Numbered from the stretch's first letter, positions 13,662 to 20,544 are shown. The stretch is 29,182 bases of DNA from JAVBNC01 sp031551765 (GCA_031551765.1 JAVBNC010000149.1:1-29182); one strand, 5' to 3'. Numbers and translations: made by a program. Notes: a model not told the origin generated them from the letters alone.

Positions 13662-13759
13662 ACCCGCTCTCCGTGGGTAAAAGGATAAAAAAGAGGCAAC
13701 GGAGTAAAATTCCGTTGCAAAGGATGATTAGTATACATGTACGACAAAGGGAAAGCCAT
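13658..13759 (-). CDS. Possible leader ORF of 33 codons upstream of M20 copy 1
   Basis: An ATG at 13759, preceded by GAGAG seven nt upstream, opens a 33-codon frame. It runs through the terminator-like hairpin at 13696-13718 and its U run, and ends with TGA overlapping the M20 ATG (ATGA). The predicted peptide (MAFPLSYMYTNHPLQRNFTP, then about 13 more residues) has no run of one amino acid that would point to classical attenuation. It is short and has no homolog I recognise, so it may be chance. Its position would let translation disrupt the hairpin and couple to the M20 start. Confidence 0.25.
   Translation of the reverse strand: MAFPLSYMYTNHPLQRNFTPLPLFYPFTHGERV
13687..13718 (-). terminator. 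Intrinsic-terminator-like hairpin in the leader of M20 copy 1
   Basis: On the minus strand GCAACGGA (13718-13711 side), a 7-nt loop and TCCGTTGC (ending 13696) form a perfect 8-bp stem. CTC and six T (13692-13687) follow. This is the textbook layout of an intrinsic terminator, placed only about 25 nt upstream of the M20 copy 1 start. It either ends readthrough from copy 2 or attenuates copy 1. Confidence 0.7.
13730..13735 (-). promoter_or_regulatory. Candidate -10 element TATACT upstream of M20 copy 1
   Basis: TATACT on the minus strand has no good -35 at 16-18 bp (TGGCTT at 17), suggesting activator dependence if real. A start at about 13723 would place the terminator-like hairpin at the extreme 5' end of the mRNA. 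A second candidate -10, TACTAT at 13784-13779, also lacks a -35. Confidence 0.25.
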
Positions 13760-13761
13760 AA

Positions 13762-13780
13762 ATTTTCTCTCTGTGAAAAT
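13762..13780. promoter_or_regulatory. Inverted repeat ATTTTC-N7-GAAAAT, operator candidate
   Basis: Six-bp arms (13762-13767 and 13775-13780) lie upstream of M20 copy 1, beside both candidate -10 elements. The stretch is AT-rich against a GC-rich background. It could bind a dimeric regulator; short arms make chance possible. Confidence 0.3.
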
Positions 13781-13802
13781 AGTATCCAAAAATACCCGTT
13801 AC

Positions 13803-13837
13803 GCGATACAGGCCGCTCTAAGAGCGGCCTGTATCGC
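13803..13837 (-). terminator. 17-bp perfect hairpin between M20 copies 2 and 1
   Basis: GCGATACAGGCCGCTCT (13803-13819) pairs perfectly with 13821-13837 around a single central base, so about 15 bp with a small loop when folded. On the minus strand TATTTTT follows 8 nt after the stem, which fits a terminator for copy 2. It separates the copy 3-copy 2 unit from the copy 1-yjiHG unit. Confidence 0.65.
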
Positions 13838-13879
13838 AAAGAGCCGGCGCAACCGGCAAAGAAAAGAGACGTTGCGGGA

Positions 13880-15031
13880 TCAGCCGAGCTTGGTCTTAGC
13901 AAGATGGGCCATGATCTTGGCGCCGCCGGGCAGGGCTTCCAGGTTCAGGCACATGGTGGGCGTGTGCCCGCCCGTGCCCATGTCGCCGCCCAGGCCGATG
14001 AACGCGGTTTTAATGCCCGCCATGGTGCTGTAGCAGTGAAAGTCCTCGCTGCCGGGCGTGACCGTGGGCGGCAGGCATTTACCCTTGCCCAGCACGGCTT
14101 CGATGGAAGCGGCGGTATCCGCGATCAGGGCGTCGTCGTAGCTGGCTGCGGGCAGGTCGTGGGTTTCGATCATTTCCGCTGTGGCGCCCACGGTGGCGCA
14201 ACCGGCGATAACGGCGTTCCTGGCCTTTTCGCGCAGGTCCGCAATAACCTCGTTGGTGCGGGAGCGCAGGTCAAAGGTCAGCTCGCCCCGGTCCGGGATG
14301 ATGTTCGCGGCTTTGCCCCCGGCCGAGCAGCGGGTGATTTTGGCGGAATGGGGCACGGTGGGGTCCGCGTGGATAGCACAGGTGGCGTTGACCACGGCGG
14401 CCATGGCCTCAATGACGTTGATGCCCCGGTGCAGCCAGGCGGAGTGGGCGGCCTGGCCGTGCACGATGACGTTCATGCGCCAGGTGGCGCTGTGGTACAC
14501 GGCCGGAACAGCTTCGCCCAGGCCCGCTTCCTTGCTGGTGCGCACGTGAATGCCCACCATTTCCTCCACGCCTTTCAGAACGCCGCTGTTGACGATGGCT
14601 TTGGCGCCGCCCAGGCCTTCTTCAGCGGGCTGGAACAGGATCTTCAGAGTGCCGCGCCGTATGCCGCCGCTGGCCGCAATGGCCTTGGCCGCGAACAGCA
14701 GCATGGCGCTGTGCGCGTCGTGCCCGCAGGAATGCATGGCGCCGGGGTGGGTGGAAGCATACGGCAGCCCGGTTTTTTCCTCCATGGGCAGGGCGTCCAT
14801 GTCCGCGCGCAGGGCAAAAGTCAGGCCGGGCTCCTTGCCTTTCAGGGTGCCCACAACGCCGGTGCCCGCGACTTTATCCTGCACCTCGTAGCCCGCTTTT
14901 TTGAGCTCTTCCGCGAGAATGGCGGAGGTTTTGAACTCCTGAAAGCCGATTTCGGGAATGGCATGCAGCTTTTTGTACATTTCCAGCAGGTCGCCACTAT
15001 GCTGGTCGATCCATGAAAGCACTTTGTCCAT
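13880..15031 (-). CDS. M20D amidohydrolase, copy 2
   Basis: Second of three tandem paralogues, 383 aa with no insertion or deletion against the others. Metal ligands are retained: Cys102 and His104 (MHSCGHDAH, with Ser before Cys unlike the Ala of the other copies), Glu138 (FQPAEE), His162 (GIHVR) and His356 (GGHTPTM). The dimerisation/lid domain is about 180-290 (HGQAAHSAWLHRG). A shared GSEDFHCYS follows at 327-335. It is closer to copy 3 than to copy 1 at most differing positions I compared. GGAG is 7 nt upstream of the ATG. It starts 75 nt after copy 3 with no clear terminator between, and ends before a 17-bp hairpin. Confidence 0.92.
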   Translation of the reverse strand: MDKVLSWIDQHSGDLLEMYKKLHAIPEIGFQEFKTSAILAEELKKAGYEVQDKVAGTGVVGTLKGKEPGLTFALRADMDALPMEEKTGLPYASTHPGAMHSCGHDAHSAMLLFAAKAIAASGGIRRGTLKILFQPAEEGLGGAKAIVNSGVLKGVEEMVGIHVRTSKEAGLGEAVPAVYHSATWRMNVIVHGQAAHSAWLHRGINVIEAMAAVVNATCAIHADPTVPHSAKITRCSAGGKAANIIPDRGELTFDLRSRTNEVIADLREKARNAVIAGCATVGATAEMIETHDLPAASYDDALIADTAASIEAVLGKGKCLPPTVTPGSEDFHCYSTMAGIKTAFIGLGGDMGTGGHTPTMCLNLEALPGGAKIMAHLAKTKLG

Positions 15032-15106
15032 GAGAAGTCTCCTTTAGGTACGATAAACAGATGGGAGAACAGATTCCGGAACGCCGGATGAACACGGTGT
15101 CAGAGG

Positions 15107-16258
15107 TTACCCGAGCTTGGCCCTGACCAGGTGGGCCATGATTTTCGCGCCGTTGGGCAAGGCGGAAAGATCCAGGCACATGGTGGGCGTGTGGCCGCCC
15201 GTGCCCATGTCGCCGCCCAGGCCGATGAACGCGGTTTTGATGCCCGCAATGGTGCTGTAGCAGTGAAAGTCCTCGCTGCCGGGCGTGATGGTGGGGGGCA
15301 GGCATTTGTCCGGACCGAGAATCGCGGCGATGGAGGCGGCGGTGTCCGCGATAAGAGCCTTGTCGTGGTCCGCGGCCGGGCTGCTGCGCAAGATGACCAC
15401 TTCCCCTTTGGCGCCCACAGTGGCGCTGCCCGCCAGCACGGCGTTTTCCACCTTGGCCTGCAGGTCCGCCATGACCTCGTTGGTTTGCGAGCGCAGGTCA
15501 AAGGTCAGTTCCGCCAGGTCCGGGATAATGTTGGCGGCCTTGCCCCCGGCGGAACAGCGGGTGACTTTGACGGAATGGGTCACGGTGGGGTCCGCGTGAA
15601 TGGCGCAACTGGCGTTGACCACGGCGGCCAGGGCTTCAATGACGTTCACCCCCCGGTGCAGCCAGGCGGAATGAGCGGCTTTGCCGTGGATGGTCGCCTG
15701 AACTTTGCAGGAAGCGCTGTGGTACACGGCCGGAACAGCTTCGCCCACGCGGGCTTCGTTATTGTTGCGCATGTGGATGCCCACCATTTCATCCACTCCT
15801 TTAAGTATGCCGCTCTCAATCATGGCCCGCGCGCCGCCGTAGCCTTCTTCACCCGGCTGGAACAGGATTTTGAGCGCGCCGCGCTTGATGCCGCCGTTGG
15901 CCGCAATGGCCTTGGCTGCAAACAAAAGCATGGCGGAATGTGAATCATGGCCGCAGGCATGCATGGTGCCGGGATGGGTGGAAGCATACGGCAGCCCGGT
16001 TTTTTCCTCCATGGGCAGGGCGTCCATGTCCGCGCGCAGGGCAAAGGTAAGCCCGGGGTCTTTGCCTTTCAGCGTGCCGATAATGCCGGTACCGGCAACT
16101 TTATCCTGCACTTCGTAGCCGGCTTTTCTGAGTTCCTCGGCAAGAATGGCGGATGTTTTGAACTCCTGGAAGCCAAGTTCGGGGATGGCATGGAGTTTTT
16201 TGTACATGGCAAGAAGCTCGTCGCTGTGCTGGTCGATCCACGAAAGCATCGTATCCAT
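15107..16258 (-). CDS. M20D amidohydrolase, copy 3 (promoter-proximal)
   Basis: Third paralogue, again 383 aa. Cys102 and His104 (MHACGHDSH), Glu138 in FQPGEE (Gly where the others have Ala), His162 (GIHMR) and His356 (GGHTPTM) are intact, so activity is expected. It diverges most from the others at about 180-190 (HSASCKVQATIHG) and 285-300 (GEVVILRSSPAADHD), within the lid domain that shapes the acyl pocket. That suggests a different substrate range. GGAG is 7 nt upstream of the ATG. It is the first gene after an elaborate control region (16288-16398) and probably drives copy 2 as well. The exact substrate cannot be named. Confidence 0.92.
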   Translation of the reverse strand: MDTMLSWIDQHSDELLAMYKKLHAIPELGFQEFKTSAILAEELRKAGYEVQDKVAGTGIIGTLKGKDPGLTFALRADMDALPMEEKTGLPYASTHPGTMHACGHDSHSAMLLFAAKAIAANGGIKRGALKILFQPGEEGYGGARAMIESGILKGVDEMVGIHMRNNNEARVGEAVPAVYHSASCKVQATIHGKAAHSAWLHRGVNVIEALAAVVNASCAIHADPTVTHSVKVTRCSAGGKAANIIPDLAELTFDLRSQTNEVMADLQAKVENAVLAGSATVGAKGEVVILRSSPAADHDKALIADTAASIAAILGPDKCLPPTITPGSEDFHCYSTIAGIKTAFIGLGGDMGTGGHTPTMCLDLSALPNGAKIMAHLVRAKLG

Positions 16259-16287
16259 AGTTATTCTCCATGGTTAGTAAGAGGGGG

Positions 16288-16300
16288 ATATGCAGTAAAG
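16288..16300. repeat. 13-bp direct repeat, downstream copy
   Basis: ATATGCAGTAAAG, identical to 16366-16378 in the same orientation, 78 bp apart. The two copies bracket the candidate promoter of M20 copy 3. This copy would lie at about +20 to +32 of the transcript. Confidence 0.75.
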
Positions 16301-16325
16301 CGCAAGGCCGAAAACCGTTGCGGCA

Positions 16326-16353
16326 AGTATAGTCAGACCGGTCTCGAGCGCAA
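16326..16353 (-). promoter_or_regulatory. Promoter of M20 copy 3 with a palindromic operator in the spacer
   Basis: On the minus strand TTGCGC (16353-16348), 16 bp, TATACT (16331-16326). The spacer holds a perfect 10-bp palindrome AGACCGGTCT (16335-16344). A dimeric regulator binding between the two hexamers would be well placed to repress or remodel the promoter. Confidence 0.5.
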
Positions 16354-16365
16354 TGCCTTTCTCTC

Positions 16366-16378
16366 ATATGCAGTAAAG
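16366..16378. repeat. 13-bp direct repeat, upstream copy
   Basis: ATATGCAGTAAAG, exact match of 16288-16300. It lies about 13 bp upstream of the -35 box of the M20 copy 3 promoter, a usual place for an activator or a looping repressor. Confidence 0.75.
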
Positions 16379-16382
16379 TTAA

Positions 16383-16398
16383 CATAATTTACATTATG
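16383..16398. promoter_or_regulatory. CATAAT-N4-ATTATG inverted repeat
   Basis: Six-bp perfect arms (16383-16388, 16393-16398) lie next to the upstream 13-bp repeat in the space between marC (+) and M20 copy 3 (-). It could be an operator for either gene. AT-rich composition raises the chance of coincidence. Confidence 0.3.
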
Positions 16399-16533
16399 GG
16401 CCAATAGGCGGCGCGGAAACGGCCGAAATACGCGGCATGTTCCCATCCGCTCCAGGCTTTGATACACAGGGATTATAGACTCCTGCTGACCTTGAAAATC
16501 TCCGGCCCGGAGCCGGTCCATAAAGGAAAGACT

Positions 16534-17133
16534 ATGCACAGCGCTTTTATCAGCGACGTCATCAAGTTGTATTTTGTGCTCACGCCCTTTTTTGTCCTGT
16601 CCATGTTCCTGGCGCTGACCCGGCACATGGCCGGCGCCCCCAGGCGGCACCTTGCCGTGCGCGTGAGCGTTGCCGTATTCGCCATCAGCCTGGTACTATA
16701 TTTTTTCGGCGAACTGCTGTTCACGGCCTTCGGCATCACCTTGGACGCTTTCCGCATCGGCGCCGGGGGGCTCTTGTTTCTTTCGGCCATTAGCCTGGTC
16801 CGCGACCCAGCGCCTGAACAGACAGGCGAAAGCCAGGGGGACATCAGCGTGGTGCCGCTGGCCATTCCCATCACCGTGGGCCCAGCCACCATAGGCACGT
16901 TGATGATCATGGGGGCAGGCTCCCATGGCTTTGCTGAACGAATCTCAGGCTGTCTGGCCCTGCTGTGCGCCACCGCACTAGTGGGCGCCGCGCTCTACTT
17001 CTCCGACATCATGGAGCGGTTGCTGGGAACGTTAGGCATTACCATTCTGACCAAAATCACCGGGCTGATTTTGTCGGCCCTGGCCGCGCAGATTATTTTC
17101 ACCGGGATCCGCAACTTTCTTATACCTTCATGA
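16534..17133 (+). CDS. MarC family (UPF0056) inner membrane protein
   Basis: A 199-aa integral membrane protein with about six hydrophobic helices in the MarC arrangement. They start at FISDVIKLYFVLTPFFVLSM (5-24). Conserved family features are LGNPLGMMPIF-like LTPFFVLSMFL, GAGGLLFLSAI (about 80-90) and PLAIPITVGPATIG (about 110-123), the hallmark loop of the family. The function is unsettled; an early link to multiple antibiotic resistance in E. coli was not upheld. The ATG at 16534 has AAAGGA 6 nt upstream and was preferred to a start at 16459. It is divergent from M20 copy 3 and shares its control region; it ends before a bidirectional terminator. Confidence 0.88.
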   Translation: MHSAFISDVIKLYFVLTPFFVLSMFLALTRHMAGAPRRHLAVRVSVAVFAISLVLYFFGELLFTAFGITLDAFRIGAGGLLFLSAISLVRDPAPEQTGESQGDISVVPLAIPITVGPATIGTLMIMGAGSHGFAERISGCLALLCATALVGAALYFSDIMERLLGTLGITILTKITGLILSALAAQIIFTGIRNFLIPS

Positions 17134-17161
17134 ACCGTGTGAGCCCTGGCGCAATTCCATG

Positions 17162-17192
17162 AAAAAAAGCCGCCTGGATTCCTCCAGACGGC
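17162..17192. terminator. Bidirectional intrinsic terminator between marC and bamD
   Basis: GCCGCCTGGA-TTCC-TCCAGACGGC (17169-17192) forms a 10-bp stem with one C-A mismatch. Seven A precede it (17162-17168, T run for the minus strand) and CTTTCTATTT follows for the plus strand. It serves both convergent genes. Confidence 0.85.
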
Positions 17193-17228
17193 CTTTCTAT
17201 TTATCAAGCCAAGCCTTTGGGCTGGACA

Positions 17229-17957
17229 CTACAGCCAGCCAAACCAGTCTTTCCAGGATCCTTCCCGCTGTTCCCGGACCCGGGAGGCTTCGTTCTGACG
17301 GTAGCGGATAAAGGCGGCCTGCCCCTTTTCTTCCGCGTGGGCGTTAATGTCCGGCACGTCTTTAAAGTTATCCATCAGGTTTTTATAACGGAGCCAGGCG
17401 GACCCGTATTTGCCCATGCGGTAGTAAAAATCGGCTATGAACAGCTCGTGCTCGGCCATCAGCCTGCGGGCCTGAACCATGAACTCCGCCGCCCTTTCCG
17501 CGTATTCCGAATCGGGATATGAATCCCTGACCCGCTTGAAATAAGCGTAGGCTTCGTCCACCGGGGTAATGGGCCGGTCCACGGAGGGATACAGCTTCAT
17601 ACTGGCCACGCCTATGTTGAACAGCACATAGGGAATGGCCTCGTGGCGCGGGTGCAGGCTTTCAAATTCCTTGTAAATCTCAATGGATTCAGCCCAATCT
17701 TCGTCAAGGAAGTAGGCGTCGCCAAGGGAAAGCTCGGCTTCCAGCGCATAGGGGCTGAACTGATAGTTGTCTTTGAGCTTTGTATAGAACCCGATGGCCG
17801 CGGAATAGTTTTTATCCCGCATGGCGTCGTTGCCGGACTCAAACAGCTCTTGCGCCGTGTCTTCGCCGGGGGGCAGGTAGAAGAAGTCAATAATGCCGCA
17901 GCCGGTAAGCGACAGCACCAGGGCCAGGGTCAGCAGAAAGCGGACGAAACTACGCAT
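17229..17957 (-). CDS. bamD: Outer membrane protein assembly factor BamD
   Basis: Lipoprotein of the BAM complex, which inserts beta-barrel proteins in the outer membrane. It is 242 aa, the usual size. The signal peptide ends in a lipobox LTGC with Cys20; the mature form begins CGIIDFFYLPPGED. Five TPR-like helical repeats follow, with the family segments AQELFESGNDAMRDKNYSAA, YALEAELSLGDAYF and AEFMVQARRLMAEHELFIAD. The last matches the highly conserved BamD stretch around A-x-Y-x2-R. GGAAGAG lies 4 nt before the ATG. trxA lies upstream, separated by a hairpin at 17974-17995. Confidence 0.93.
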   Translation of the reverse strand: MRSFVRFLLTLALVLSLTGCGIIDFFYLPPGEDTAQELFESGNDAMRDKNYSAAIGFYTKLKDNYQFSPYALEAELSLGDAYFLDEDWAESIEIYKEFESLHPRHEAIPYVLFNIGVASMKLYPSVDRPITPVDEAYAYFKRVRDSYPDSEYAERAAEFMVQARRLMAEHELFIADFYYRMGKYGSAWLRYKNLMDNFKDVPDINAHAEEKGQAAFIRYRQNEASRVREQREGSWKDWFGWL

Positions 17958-17973
17958 GCGGCTCTTCCAAGAA

Positions 17974-17995
17974 GTGCCCCGGAAAACCGGGGCAC
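17974..17995 (-). terminator. Hairpin after trxA
   Basis: GTGCCCCGG-AAAA-CCGGGGCAC is a perfect 9-bp stem with a tetraloop, between trxA and bamD. On the minus strand only TTCTT follows, so termination may be partial, allowing some bamD readthrough. Confidence 0.55.
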
Positions 17996-18020
17996 CTTGC
18001 GCGCTGAGTGTTAGGGAACG

Positions 18021-18344
18021 TTATGCCAAAGCTTTTTGCTGCAACAGGTCTTTCAACGCGGCCTTGGAGGACGCCCCGGTAACCTGCTCCACCACCTGGC
18101 CGTTCTTGAACAGAATAAAGGTGGGGATGGCGCGGATGCCGAAACGGCCGGGGGTGGCCGGGTTTTCATCCACATTCATTTTCGCGATGAGCACTTTTCC
18201 TTCGTATTCCGTGGCCAGTTCGTCCACCACCGGGGCAATGGCCCGGCAAGGGCCGCACCAGGGAGCCCAAAAATCGAGAAGCACAGGAATGGAGGATTTA
18301 AGAACAGAAGCTTCAAACGTGCTGTCAGTGATCTGTATGGACAT
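18021..18344 (-). CDS. trxA: Thioredoxin
   Basis: Cytosolic thiol-disulfide reductant of 107 aa, reduced by thioredoxin reductase. The active site W29-C30-G31-P32-C33 and the cis-Pro loop Ile73-Pro74-Thr75 are intact. The buried Asp (VLLDFWA, Asp24) that tunes the cysteines is also present. GGAG lies 6 nt upstream of the ATG. The gene has its own promoter with a palindrome about 130 nt upstream, giving a long 5' leader, and is followed by a hairpin. No trxB neighbour is seen. Confidence 0.96.
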   Translation of the reverse strand: MSIQITDSTFEASVLKSSIPVLLDFWAPWCGPCRAIAPVVDELATEYEGKVLIAKMNVDENPATPGRFGIRAIPTFILFKNGQVVEQVTGASSKAALKDLLQQKALA

Positions 18345-18477
18345 GAAAAACTCCTTGTGCGGCGAACGGTATTATGCGTAGCCGCCCCCTGTCACGTGCC
18401 GCGGCGTGTTGCAAATATGCGTATGTACCTAAAAATTGAGTAAGTTCGCTTGTCAGGCGGAATACTAAGCAGGTTTG

Positions 18478-18506
18478 ATAGTAGGACGGGGACAGCGCGC
18501 TGTCAA
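18478..18506 (-). promoter_or_regulatory. Sigma-70-like promoter for trxA with overlapping palindrome
   Basis: On the minus strand consensus TTGACA (18506-18501), 17 bp, TACTAT (18483-18478). A perfect 14-bp palindrome GACAGCGCGCTGTC (18491-18504) covers the -35 box and part of the spacer, a typical repressor position. The -35 also overlaps the tsaD stop codon. The 5' leader would be about 125 nt. Confidence 0.6.
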
Positions 18507-19528
18507 GAACGCTTTTCGCGGCGCAAGTCGTCCGGCACAGGGGTGCCCCTGGGCACGCAGGAAACGTCCAGGCCGTGCCCGTACCCTTCTTCAGCCAGCC
18601 GCCAGCCGCTGTACGCGATCATAGCCCCGTTATCCGTGCACAGAATAGGCGAAGGCACGGCCAACGGCAGACCGGCCTGCTCCGCGCATTCGCGCAGGGC
18701 CGCGCGCACAAAGGAATTGGCCGCCACCCCGCCCGCCAGAAGACAGGAACGCACGTCCCTGCCCTGCTCCGTGCGCAGGGCGCGTTCAAATTTCAGCCTG
18801 AGCGTCGCGGCGATAACCTGATTAAGGGAAGCGCAAAAATCTTCCAGCCCCTCGCGGGCGGCGGACAGTTCCGGGTGCTGCCCGATGTATGTGGCGGCCG
18901 CCGTTTTCAGCCCGCTGAAGCTGAAGTCCAGGTTGTCGTTATCCATGTACGGAGGACGGAACAGGCCGGGAACGGCGCGGCCCGCCCTGCCTAATTCGTC
19001 CATGATCCGGCCCGCCGGGTACGGCAGGCCCAGCAGCTTGCCCACTTTGTCAAATGCCTCCCCTGCCGCGTCGTCCAAGGTTGTGCCCATCAGCGTAAAT
19101 GCGCGCGGGGAGGCAATGCGGTAAATATGAGTATGCCCGCCGGAAACCAGCAACCCCAGAGCCGGGAAAAGCAATTCCCCTTCCAGCCCGGCCGCCAGCA
19201 GGTGGGCGTGCAGGTGGTTGATCCCGACAAGTTTCGCGCCGTGTCCCAGCGCCAGAGCCTTGGCGAACCCCGCGCCTATGAGCAGGCTGCCCAGCAGGCC
19301 AGGACCCCGGGCAAAGGCCACCACGTCCGGCGGGTTTTCCAGACCAAGGGAGTCGTACAGCGGGCCGATGAGCCGGGCGTGCTCGCGGGAAGCCAGTTCC
19401 GGCACCACCCCGCCGAACAGGGCGTGGACGTCCGCCTGAGAGGAGAGGATGGACGCCGTGAGACGCCCATCCTCCACCACCGCCAGAGCGGTTTCATCGC
19501 AGGAAGTTTCAATGCCGAGGCAGCGCAT
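18503..19528 (-). CDS. tsaD: tRNA N6-threonylcarbamoyladenosine transferase TsaD
   Basis: Kae1/Qri7 family enzyme of 341 aa. It moves the threonylcarbamoyl group from TC-AMP to A37 of ANN-decoding tRNAs, working with TsaB and TsaE. The N-terminal GIETSCDETA (5-14), the iron-binding H105-x3-H109 in NHLHAHLLA, SGGHT (129-133), and the C-terminal LLAGGVAANS and CTDNGAMIAY motifs are all present. The ATG at 19528 starts 14 nt after the fbp stop without a clear ribosome binding site. Coupling to fbp translation is likely. Its stop codon overlaps the trxA promoter. Confidence 0.96.
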   Translation of the reverse strand: MRCLGIETSCDETALAVVEDGRLTASILSSQADVHALFGGVVPELASREHARLIGPLYDSLGLENPPDVVAFARGPGLLGSLLIGAGFAKALALGHGAKLVGINHLHAHLLAAGLEGELLFPALGLLVSGGHTHIYRIASPRAFTLMGTTLDDAAGEAFDKVGKLLGLPYPAGRIMDELGRAGRAVPGLFRPPYMDNDNLDFSFSGLKTAAATYIGQHPELSAAREGLEDFCASLNQVIAATLRLKFERALRTEQGRDVRSCLLAGGVAANSFVRAALRECAEQAGLPLAVPSPILCTDNGAMIAYSGWRLAEEGYGHGLDVSCVPRGTPVPDDLRREKRS

Positions 19529-19542
19529 AAACGGGACGCGGC

Positions 19543-20544
19543 CTAACGGTAGAATTTCATGGCCGTTTCCACGTCCTTGCGGGAGCCTATGAACAGGGGC
19601 ACGCGCTGGTGCAGGGCCGTGGGGGTGATATCCAGAATGCGGGTTTTCCCGTCCGTGGCCGCGCCGCCGGCCTGTTCCGCCACAAAGGACAAAGGGGAGG
19701 CTTCACAGAGCAGGCGCAGTTTCCCCTGCGGATTGTCCGGCTTCTTGTGATCCAGCGGGTAAAGGAAAATGCCGCCGTAGAGCAGGGTTCTGTGAAAATC
19801 AGCCACCAGCGAGCCCACGTAGCGCAGGGAATACGGCGCGCCAAGCGAGTTTTCACGGCCTTTGAACGAACCCACCAGATCTTGCGTGGGCTGGTCCCAG
19901 TATATGCTGTTGCCTTCGTTGACCGAAAAGATTTTGCCTTGTTCCGGCAGCCTCAGGTTGGGGTGGGAAAGCAGGAATTCGCCGACGCTGGGGTCCAGGG
20001 TAAAACCGTGCACCCCGTGGCCGGTGGTGTACACCAGCATGGTGGAAGGGCCGTACAAAATATAACCCGCCGCCACCTGCTCCGAACCCGGCTGCATGAA
20101 GTCGTCCACGCTGACGTCCTGGTTGGGTGACGATTTGCGGCGCATGATGGAAAAAATGGTGCCCACGTTGATGTTCACGTCAATGTTGCTGGAGCCGTCC
20201 AGGGGATCGAACACCAGCATGTAGTCACCGCGGGTGAAGCGGGAGGAAACGGGGATGATGTCCGCGTTTTCCTCGGAAGCCATGGCGCACAGCGCCCCGC
20301 TCCGCTCCATACGGTGGATCAGGACGCGGTTGGCGAACTCGTCCAGCTTTTGCACAGCCTCGCCCTGGACGTTGGTTTCCCCGGTGCCGCCGAGCACGTC
20401 CAGCAGACCGGCTTTGCTCACGCTGCGGCAAATGAGCTTTGCCGCCAGAATCAGGTCATACAGCAGTTGGGTGAACGTTCCCGTGGCGGCCGGTGATTTT
20501 TTCTGGTGCAAAAGAAGGTGTTCGGTAACAGTAATTTGCCGCAT
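19543..20544 (-). CDS. fbp: Fructose-1,6-bisphosphatase, class I
   Basis: Gluconeogenic phosphatase, 333 aa, normal for class I. The metal and substrate site DPLDGSSNIDVN (113-124) is complete. Upstream acidic ligands lie in ASEENAD (Glu91-Glu92) and NVQGE (58-62). The family C-terminal KLRLLCEASPLSFVAEQAGG is also recognisable. The ATG at 20544 follows a perfect AGGAGG, so the longer reading from 20589 is rejected. The upstream terminator separates it from the lipoprotein gene; tsaD follows 14 nt after the stop, forming an fbp-tsaD unit. A strong promoter was not identified by eye. Confidence 0.96.
   Translation of the reverse strand: MRQITVTEHLLLHQKKSPAATGTFTQLLYDLILAAKLICRSVSKAGLLDVLGGTGETNVQGEAVQKLDEFANRVLIHRMERSGALCAMASEENADIIPVSSRFTRGDYMLVFDPLDGSSNIDVNINVGTIFSIMRRKSSPNQDVSVDDFMQPGSEQVAAGYILYGPSTMLVYTTGHGVHGFTLDPSVGEFLLSHPNLRLPEQGKIFSVNEGNSIYWDQPTQDLVGSFKGRENSLGAPYSLRYVGSLVADFHRTLLYGGIFLYPLDHKKPDNPQGKLRLLCEASPLSFVAEQAGGAATDGKTRILDITPTALHQRVPLFIGSRKDVETAMKFYR

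Noticed and set aside
15032..15106. Terminator between M20 copies 3 and 2
   Set aside because: Only a 6-bp CCGG-type repeat without a T run; the 75-bp gap is better read as within one transcript.
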